The notes beneath the pieces are model-generated. The model saw nothing but the letters and a program-made list of their open reading frames with translations, was not told the origin of the DNA and ran no database searches. Shown here piece by piece: positions 5,624 to 10,083 of a stretch of DNA of 10,083 nt. The position numbers and the translations under genes are program-made. This DNA comes from Nitrosotalea sp. (GTDB lineage: Archaea > Thermoproteota > Nitrososphaeria > Nitrososphaerales > Nitrosopumilaceae): contig JAJPEA010000063.1 in the NCBI GenBank assembly GCA_023252335.1, positions 1 through 10,083 on the forward strand, written 5' to 3'. Within the stretch, counting starts at the first letter, position 1, and each line of letters begins with the position of its first letter.

Positions 5624-6092
5624 GTGTTACATCACTTTCAATGGTGTCTGATTTTGGGGTGTCTCTCTCATACATAGCAAGTTTTCCTTTGAGAAATCCT
5701 TTTTCTTCCGTTAATGTCTCAATTTTTGTTTTTGCTTCAGTTAGTTTAGCTTCTAACTCGCCACATCTTTTTTTATAATCTTCTTGTTCATCTAATGCAA
5801 TTTTGTTTAAGAATAAATCCATGGTTCTTGCCGTTGTTACAGCTAAGTGAAAATTATTACATTTTTGGTTATAATCTCTTAAATCTGCATAATATGTTGT
5901 GGTTCTAAACGTGCCTAATTCAGCAGGTGGTTTCGCAATTTTAAATTCATGTAAAGCATTTGAAAAAACAGATGCAAAATGATTAGCTCTTAAAGAAGAG
6001 ATTTCTTGGGCTTTCTGGATATTTAAAACATATACGCCTCTATCGAATTTTTCTGCAATTTCTTTTAACTCCTTTATTATTTTATCATCCAC
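5616..6092 (-). CDS. Soluble coiled-coil protein of module 3
   Basis: This 158-residue protein has no membrane helix. Residues 1-95 are a mixed, mostly helical domain that I do not recognise. Residues 100-140 (QEDYKKRCGELEAKLTEAK and onward) have the heptad pattern of a coiled coil, and the C-terminus is acidic. It starts with a GTG inside an eight-base overlap with AbrB and ends inside an eight-base overlap with the zinc-finger gene, so all three are translated together. By position it is the counterpart of the two-helix coiled-coil protein of module 2, though clear homology is not visible. Function is unknown. Confidence 0.72.
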   Translation of the reverse strand: MDDKIIKELKEIAEKFDRGVYVLNIQKAQEISSLRANHFASVFSNALHEFKIAKPPAELGTFRTTTYYADLRDYNQKCNNFHLAVTTARTMDLFLNKIALDEQEDYKKRCGELEAKLTEAKTKIETLTEEKGFLKGKLAMYERDTPKSDTIESDVTHE

Positions 6093-6279
6093 TCTTCTTC
6101 ACCTTTTTCTTTCGCACTATGACAACTCTTTCATTTTTAACCATGTCCATTTTCCATTCAAGTTTGTCACCTTCTTGTATTTCTAAATAAGCTACGATGC
6201 CTTCTGGAATTGTTGCTCTAAGTGATTTTGTTTCTTTTCTTGCACTAGCAGCGGTACTTTCTAAATCCATAATCATCAT
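6085..6279 (-). CDS. AbrB/SpoVT-type regulator of module 3
   Basis: This 64-residue protein has the core SLRATIPEGIVAYLEIQEGD followed by KLEWKMDM, a typical AbrB/SpoVT domain, then a basic KKKVKK tail that would help DNA binding. The start is the first of two adjacent ATGs (6279), with no clear ribosome site. A third Met lies two codons further on. It diverges from the transposase at 6371 across TAGGTA repeats and is the first gene of a three-gene overlapping operon. The likely role is autorepressor of this operon and of the divergent transposase. Its sequence is quite unlike the AbrB proteins of modules 1 and 2, matching the different operator sequence here. Confidence 0.8.
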   Translation of the reverse strand: MMIMDLESTAASARKETKSLRATIPEGIVAYLEIQEGDKLEWKMDMVKNERVVIVRKKKVKKSG

Positions 6280-6302
6280 TGATTTTACAGGTTAATAAAA
6301 TT

Positions 6303-6372
6303 ATCTACCTATGAATAACCGATCTATTGCCAACAACTTTATATTATGATGTAGGTATACATATAGGTAGAT
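6303..6372. promoter_or_regulatory. Divergent promoters with TAGGTA operator repeats
   Basis: On the transposase side, TAGGTATACATA (6352-6363) is followed 12 bases later by ATAGGTAGAT (6363-6372), which runs into the ATG at 6371. On the AbrB side the exact inverted copy ATCTACCTAT sits at 6303-6312. A TATA-like TTTATATTA (6338-6346) lies between them, about 25-30 bases from the transposase start, and may serve both directions. The two-plus-one layout is the same as in modules 1 and 2. Confidence 0.6.
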
Positions 6373-7498
6373 GGTAGACACAAATAACGCACGTGAAGAA
6401 AAAGGAAAACAAATAGCCTCACGCCACGACCTACACCGAATCTCTGACACTTTCTATCATGTAAAGTCACAGACTACCAAGCGAGAATACAATGTAGTCA
6501 AGACAAACAATTCTTGGCAATGCGACTGTCCTGATCACATATTCAGGCATGTATGTTGTAAACACATCCATGCAGTAGAGTTTTCAATAAAATTCAGGGA
6601 AGAAGTAAGAGAAAAGAACAAGGTAACAATCTCACCACTAACAATATCAAACTGCCTATTCTGCAAGTCTGATAAGATAAAGAAGTTCGGGATCAGGCAT
6701 AACAAGTCAGGCGACATTCAAAGGCTGGTCTGTGACACATGCCATAGGACATTTAGCATAAACATCGGCTTTGCCAAGATGCGAAACAAGCCACAGATGG
6801 TAACGTCTGCCTTGCAGTTGTATTTCACAGGCGAATCACTACGATCAATTCAGAAATACCTGAAACTTCAAGGTGTAACGATTACTCATAAGACGATCTA
6901 CATGTGGATTGTAAAATACACAAAAGTGATGCAAAAATATCTCAATAAAATCACTCCGCAAGTAGGGGACACATGGAGAGCAGATGAGGTATTTGTCAAG
7001 ATTCGTGGCGAACTCAAATACGTATTCGCACTTTTAGACGATGAAACGAGGTTCCTGATTGCACAGGAAGTAGCAGACAGGAAAGAGGGACACGATGCAA
7101 GCGGACTGTTTGCAAAGGGTAAGCAGGTAACGCAGACTAAGCCAAAGGTCCTGATTACAGATGGCTTGCACTCTTACGCAGAGGCATACAGAAAGGAACT
7201 ATGGGAGATTAATAGGCAGACTAGACCCATCCATATCAAGCATATCCACCTGAGGGGCGACATGAACAATAACAAGATGGAGAGGTATAACGGGGAATTT
7301 AGGGACAGGGAGAAGATCGTGAGAGGGATCAAGATCAAGGATTCGGTTCTAATTCAAGGCTACCAAATGTACCATAACTACCTTAGACCGCACATGGGCT
7401 TGAACGGCTTGACGCCTGCACAGGCCTGTGGTATTACAATCGAGGGTGATAACAAGTGGATTACATTAATTCAGAATGCAAGTAGGAGAGAGGCTTGA
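6371..7498 (+). CDS. IS6-like DDE transposase with SWIM zinc finger (module 3)
   Basis: This 375-residue protein is full length by comparison with 3034-4161 and shifted by one residue. It has a SWIM finger (C51-x-C53, C62/C63, H65), a zinc ribbon (C95-x2-C98, C121-x2-C124) and a DDE core with WRADE, ITDG and NNNKME. NYLRPHM and GLTPAQAC lie near the end. The helix-turn-helix region (about 136-190) is the most diverged part compared with the other two copies, which may reflect different end recognition. Its ATG lies in the operator at 6363-6372 and about 25-30 bases below a TATA-like box, so the message is probably leaderless. The zinc-ribbon cistron overlaps its stop by four bases. Confidence 0.93.
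   Translation: MVDTNNAREEKGKQIASRHDLHRISDTFYHVKSQTTKREYNVVKTNNSWQCDCPDHIFRHVCCKHIHAVEFSIKFREEVREKNKVTISPLTISNCLFCKSDKIKKFGIRHNKSGDIQRLVCDTCHRTFSINIGFAKMRNKPQMVTSALQLYFTGESLRSIQKYLKLQGVTITHKTIYMWIVKYTKVMQKYLNKITPQVGDTWRADEVFVKIRGELKYVFALLDDETRFLIAQEVADRKEGHDASGLFAKGKQVTQTKPKVLITDGLHSYAEAYRKELWEINRQTRPIHIKHIHLRGDMNNNKMERYNGEFRDREKIVRGIKIKDSVLIQGYQMYHNYLRPHMGLNGLTPAQACGITIEGDNKWITLIQNASRREA
7484..7490 (+). promoter_or_regulatory. Ribosome binding site for the module 3 zinc ribbon
   Basis: AGGAGAG lies in the last transposase codons, with its GGAG six bases before the TTG at 7495. Its placement equals that in module 2 and supports coupled translation. Confidence 0.65.
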
Positions 7499-7620
7499 CT
7501 GTCCATACTTGCCCGTTATGCCAAATCAGGATGAATCTTGATTATAATTATCCATTCAAGTATTTTTGGTGTGGTGATTGTAGACTTAGGATATGGAAAT
7601 ATTGGAAACCACGAAACTAA
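7495..7620 (+). CDS. Zinc-ribbon microprotein translated with the module 3 transposase
   Basis: This 41-residue protein shows H4-x-C6-P-x-C9, W25-C26-x2-C29-R30, then five residues and Y36-W37-K38. The same signature (H-x-C-P-x-C, W-C-x2-C-R-x5-YWK) is found in the product of 2915-3037, with 16 rather than 14 residues between the cysteine pairs. The TTG start overlaps the transposase stop (TTGA at 7495-7498) with a ribosome site just upstream. Its stop overlaps the stop of the convergent RelA/SpoT gene. A role as transposase accessory or regulator is inferred from position only. Confidence 0.75.
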   Translation: MTVHTCPLCQIRMNLDYNYPFKYFWCGDCRLRIWKYWKPRN

Positions 7621-8738
7621 GACGGCGATGCTTCCTTGATTATGCTTTCTAGTGTTTGGACAAATTCGTCCATATCGACATAATAATTTGGATATGCTTT
7701 CTTTAAGTCATGTGCCTCATCCACACCAGCGAGAACTACATCATATTCTTTGTTTCCAGCATGTTCTTTTTCAAGCCTTGCATACATATCTAATGCAATC
7801 TGTTCCTCTTTCTCCGTGTAAGCAATTATACGCAAATTTTCATCCTTGATATTCAATTCTAATAAAAAGAGTTTTGCCCCTTTTTTCAAAGTATCCTCGT
7901 CAAAAGTTCTCATTGTAGCTGCCCATTGTTTTATTTTAGTAATAACCTTCAGTTCTTTTTCTTTTTGTGCAATTAATGTAAACAATTCTTTTTTATCGGT
8001 TGGCGTATTTGGAACAGTAGGACAATTTTCCATTGTAGCAAAGGCAGATGAAAGAATCTTGAAAAATTCTATCCATTCAGGTGATCCTTCACTAGATTTA
8101 ATTGCCTGTCTTGTAAAAAAGCCTACAGTTTCAACCGCTGTTGCCCATGAGTGCTGTAACCTTGAGCGGATTTGTACTTCTACAAGTAATCCATCATACT
8201 GTGTCTTCTTTTTATCTGACTTGTAACTATAAATCAGATGAATGCCTCTATACCCATCAGATTTTGGATTCATAATATAGTCCTTTTTTTTAATGAATTT
8301 GTGTTTCAATCTGGCCTTTTCATATTTTTCTTTAGATAATCTCTGTGCCAATGTAACATCCGATAAAATTGCTCTACAACCTCCAATATCCTGCATTTGA
8401 TACAGCTGCATTGTTGGAGGACGCCCATTATAGCTTCTATTTAATTTGCTAATAATGGAAGAAGCACGTTTTAACCGTCGGGCAACCAACGATTTACTGT
8501 CCAAATCTTTTGATGTGCTTCGTAATCTGACATAAAAAACCTGTATTGGATAACTATGTGCAGCTCTCCAATTATCAAATATTTTTTGGGCGGTTTCCTC
8601 AGGCATTGTGTTTTTCTCTTTGAAAAATTCACCTGCTTTATTTACTTCACTTTTTGAATATTGTGGTTCTGACTTTATGAAAGGCTTCCTGCTATAGTAT
8701 AGTGGCTGGCAAATCCGGGAGTTGGCATGGTCAAGCAT
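7617..8738 (-). CDS. RelA/SpoT-domain alarmone synthetase, 5' end disrupted by IS110
   Basis: The protein carries a (p)ppGpp synthetase domain without an HD hydrolase domain. Counting from the ATG at 8738, visible motifs are YSKSEVNKAG (27-36), NWRAAH-x-YP (56-64), RRLKRASSI (87-95), QDIGGCR (116-122), DYI-x2-PKSDGYRGIH (153-167) and VEVQIRS-x4-SWATAVE (186-203). The last contains the glutamate and Gln-x-Arg needed for pyrophosphate transfer. A helical C-terminal part of about 150 residues follows. Homologous sequence stops near 8690-8700, where the IS110 element begins. No start codon lies between there and the conserved YSKS motif, so the native start seems lost. The ATG at 8738 would add 17 or so residues from the insertion sequence; ATG 8606 would drop the YSKS motif. 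It could be a stress synthetase or a toxic SAS. Activity is uncertain. Confidence 0.7.
   Translation of the reverse strand: MLDHANSRICQPLYYSRKPFIKSEPQYSKSEVNKAGEFFKEKNTMPEETAQKIFDNWRAAHSYPIQVFYVRLRSTSKDLDSKSLVARRLKRASSIISKLNRSYNGRPPTMQLYQMQDIGGCRAILSDVTLAQRLSKEKYEKARLKHKFIKKKDYIMNPKSDGYRGIHLIYSYKSDKKKTQYDGLLVEVQIRSRLQHSWATAVETVGFFTRQAIKSSEGSPEWIEFFKILSSAFATMENCPTVPNTPTDKKELFTLIAQKEKELKVITKIKQWAATMRTFDEDTLKKGAKLFLLELNIKDENLRIIAYTEKEEQIALDMYARLEKEHAGNKEYDVVLAGVDEAHDLKKAYPNYYVDMDEFVQTLESIIKEASPS
8696..8713 (+). repeat. Imperfect direct repeat at the IS110 left end
   Basis: AGTAT, two bases, then TGGCTGGCAAA. It matches AGTAT, three bases, TGGCTGGTAAA at 9886-9904. The shared GGCTGG contains a central CT, as expected for IS110 donor and target cores. 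Confidence 0.5.
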
Positions 8739-8830
8739 CGACCGAGGTTCTGACTGGATACAATCCCGAGCTGCTAAAGAAGTGGTCTGCCGACCGAATG
8801 AGTGAATGCAGCCTGAAGCCCGGCCAGGAG
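8706..8830 (+). ncRNA. Candidate IS110 bridge RNA region
   Basis: IS110-group elements encode a structured bridge RNA in the non-coding end ahead of the recombinase. Here the long non-coding end is on that side. The stretch contains small complementary pieces, for example GGTC and GACC around 8739-8753. It also contains AGTGGTCTG near 8781, which resembles the left target sequence AGTGGCTGG. This is a positional inference with weak sequence support. If the recombinase starts at 8798, the end overlaps coding sequence. Confidence 0.3.
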
Positions 8831-9883
8831 GTGACAGAGATACCAAGATACATAGGAATAGACATTGGCAAGAGAAAGTGCCGAGCATGCATAATGGACG
8901 AGAAAGGCTTGGTGTTAGACGAGTTTGACTTTGAGAACAACCGCAGATGCATAGATGAGATCGCAGTAAAACTATCTACAGACGACAGGGTGGTGATGGA
9001 ATCGACAGGAAACCTCTGGTTGAACCTTTATGATTCCCTTGAACGTAATGCAATCCAGTGCACATTGGCAAACCCAATCAAGACAAAAGCCATTGCATCT
9101 GCTAAGATAAAAAGCGACAAGATAGACGCAAAGATACTGGCACATCTTCTAAGGTCCAACCTTGTAGCAGAAAGTTACGTTCCTGACCTGCAGACACGAC
9201 AGATGAGGTCGCTTGTAAGGCACAGGGCATCGCTTGTGAGGACAAGATCACAGATGAAGAACAAGGTACATGCTGCGATAGACAAGTACGGATTGCAGCC
9301 CAAATTTTCTGACATCTTTGGCAAGGCAGGAACCGAATGGCTGTCTGGCCTGGACCTTGGGCCGGTAGACAAGATGATCCTTGACAACTATCTGAAGATG
9401 ATACAGGAGATAGGCCAGAGAATATCTGCAGTGGATCAGCAAATAACTGCCATTGCCTGCAAGGATGAGTATGTGCGACTGTTGATGTCCATGACAGGAA
9501 TAGACGTCTATACCGCACTGCTGATAAGGTCTGAGATCTGCGACATTACAAGATTTGAGAACTACAAGAAGCTTGTGGCGTGGGCAGGCCTTGCACCGTC
9601 ATTGTACCAGTCATCCAATACCTTGTACACTGGAAGGATAACAAAGCAGGGCTCAAGGATGCTGAGGTGGGTAATGGTAGAAGCTGCAAGAACAGCAGTC
9701 AACCACGACGAGAAGATGAAAGCCTTCTACACCAGAATAGCATCAAGGAAGGGAGACCAGAAGGCAGTAGTTGCCGTGGCAAACAAGATGCTCAAGATAA
9801 TCTGGGTGGTGCTGACAAGAAGGGAGCCATACCAGTCAAGGAACGAGTCGCTGTACAACAAAAAACTTAACAGACTGGAATAG
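8798..9883 (+). CDS. IS110-family DEDD recombinase/transposase
   Basis: This 361-residue protein (from ATG 8798) has an N-terminal RuvC-like domain. D22 is in YIGIDIGK, E68 in VMESTG, and D107 and D110 in KSDKIDAK, giving the DEDD set. A coiled-coil linker and a C-terminal Transposase_20 domain follow, with TGIDVYTALLIRSEI, AWAGLAPSLYQSS and GRITKQGSRMLRW. One serine in YQSS matches the catalytic serine position of the family. The enzyme performs bridge-RNA-guided recombination in studied relatives. The frame is open to GTG 8702 at the edge of the element, but family members usually begin just before YIGIDIG. ATG 8798 or GTG 8831, next to AGGAGG, are better starts. The protein appears complete and undamaged. 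Confidence 0.92.
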   Translation: MSECSLKPGQEVTEIPRYIGIDIGKRKCRACIMDEKGLVLDEFDFENNRRCIDEIAVKLSTDDRVVMESTGNLWLNLYDSLERNAIQCTLANPIKTKAIASAKIKSDKIDAKILAHLLRSNLVAESYVPDLQTRQMRSLVRHRASLVRTRSQMKNKVHAAIDKYGLQPKFSDIFGKAGTEWLSGLDLGPVDKMILDNYLKMIQEIGQRISAVDQQITAIACKDEYVRLLMSMTGIDVYTALLIRSEICDITRFENYKKLVAWAGLAPSLYQSSNTLYTGRITKQGSRMLRWVMVEAARTAVNHDEKMKAFYTRIASRKGDQKAVVAVANKMLKIIWVVLTRREPYQSRNESLYNKKLNRLE

Positions 9884-9885
9884 AA

Positions 9886-9904
9886 AGTATCATTGGCTGG
9901 TAAA
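9886..9904 (+). repeat. Imperfect direct repeat at the IS110 right end
   Basis: AGTAT, three bases, then TGGCTGGTAAA, matching 8696-8713. It begins three bases after the recombinase stop, so the right end has almost no non-coding DNA. Confidence 0.5.
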
Positions 9905-10010
9905 AGGCAGGTAAGGGAAGCTAGCACAGTCTTTCATGAGTGCCCAACTCATATCGGTTACTGATTCGACCAAAGCACTACCCTATTTTTATGGTTTGAT
10001 CCAACAACCG

Positions 10011-10057
10011 AAGGTAACAGCAAGAAATATCAACGAAATCAACCTACAAGGTAACAG
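10011..10057 (+). repeat. Direct repeat of AAGGTAACAG
   Basis: AAGGTAACAG occurs at 10011-10020 and 10048-10057, each preceded by a CAACC-like run. The 9899-10083 stretch has no convincing gene on either strand. Confidence 0.5.
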
Positions 10058-10083
10058 TTCCTTTAATCGGTACCTTTATTAGG
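10051..10083. other. Degenerate module tail sequence and partial GGTACC operator
   Basis: ACAG-TT-CCTTTAATCGG (10054-10070) resembles the centre of the 38-base repeat, ACAG-AA-CCTTTAATCGG. On the minus strand it reads VPIKGTV, close to the NPIKGSV of the zinc-finger tails. It runs into GGTACC (10069-10074) and CCTTTATTAGG (10073-10083), the same 11 bases that precede the operator of the Ntn-hydrolase promoter. The window probably ends inside another promoter or module. Confidence 0.4.

Larger units (their letters stand above)
5276..7620. mobile_element. Module 3: complete transposase/AbrB module
   Basis: It has the same five genes as module 2 in mirror orientation. AbrB 6085-6279, coiled-coil 5616-6092 and C2HC finger 5276-5623 run leftward. 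The transposase 6371-7498 and zinc ribbon 7495-7620 run rightward. All neighbours within each arm overlap by a few bases. The right edge meets the stop of the RelA/SpoT gene. Boundaries are the outer genes; no terminal repeats were identified. Confidence 0.5.
8706..9898 (+). mobile_element. IS110-family insertion sequence
   Basis: The element holds one DEDD recombinase gene, a non-coding left end of about 90-125 bases and a very short right end. I place the ends at the CT of the near-repeats at 8703-8713 and 9894-9904. This would make the element about 1.19 kb with no target duplication, as usual for IS110. Base composition is visibly richer in G+C than the flanking module genes, suggesting separate arrival. 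The exact ends are inferred. Confidence 0.6.

Noticed and set aside
8702..8797. GTG 8702 as the IS110 recombinase start
   Set aside because: It lies at the very edge of the element and would add some 48 residues before the YIGIDIG motif, unlike other family members.
8738..8888. N-terminal extension of the RelA/SpoT frame up to 8888
   Set aside because: It is antisense to the IS110 recombinase and its non-coding end, and has no resemblance to synthetase N-termini.
9102..9518. 138-residue open frame opposite the IS110 recombinase
   Set aside because: It is a shadow frame on the antisense strand of a clear recombinase domain, with no recognisable motif.
9899..10083. Possible tRNA gene, CRISPR array or small gene at the right edge
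   Set aside because: No cloverleaf pairing and no regular repeat-spacer pattern were seen. The only short frame with an ATG (minus strand, about 20 codons) has no supporting features.

Overview
The window looks archaeal, most likely from an accessory island of a Nitrososphaerota (ammonia-oxidising thaumarchaeal) genome. The evidence is A+T-rich DNA, TATA boxes about 25-30 bases ahead of start codons with little or no leader, and tightly overlapping cistrons with TTG/GTG starts. DDE transposases carrying a SWIM zinc finger, several AbrB-type regulators and a proteasome-like hydrolase also fit. The phylum is inferred from style and gene content, because no ribosomal or metabolic marker gene is present.

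The main structure is a module seen three times. In its full form, one arm holds an IS6-like DDE transposase followed by a zinc-ribbon microprotein of about 40 residues, too short for ordinary gene callers. The microprotein's TTG start overlaps the transposase stop as TTGA. The other arm diverges and holds an AbrB/SpoVT-type DNA-binding protein, a coiled-coil protein and a C2HC zinc-finger protein, with overlapping ends. Module 2 (about 2915-5278) and module 3 (about 5276-7620) are complete and lie tail to tail. Module 1 (about 39-2363) is damaged: its transposase has lost its C-terminus, its AbrB gene is intact, and only the last codons of its zinc-finger gene remain at 2289-2363.

Each divergent intergenic region carries its own short operator-like repeat: TTAGGTACCTAA in module 1, ATGTTATAACAT in module 2, and TAGGTA half-sites in module 3. 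In all three the arrangement is the same: two copies between TATA box and start codon on the transposase side, and one on the AbrB side. The simplest reading is three insulated repressor-operator pairs, with each AbrB protein controlling itself and its own transposase. The module 1 operator recurs at the promoter of a nearby proteasome-like gene and, probably, at the right edge of the window.

Other genes sit at module edges: a proteasome-fold Ntn-hydrolase (1297-2166), a one-helix membrane protein (2379-2876) and a RelA/SpoT-domain alarmone synthetase (from 7617). The 5' end of the last is cut by an IS110-family element (about 8706-9898). That element has a non-coding left end of roughly 90-125 bases, where a bridge RNA would be expected. 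The last 185 bases hold no gene, only short repeats and a degenerate copy of the module tail sequence.

A 38-base sequence occurs perfectly twice in opposite orientation (2288-2325 and 5317-5354), inside a long dyad that also encodes the C-terminal tail of the zinc-finger protein.
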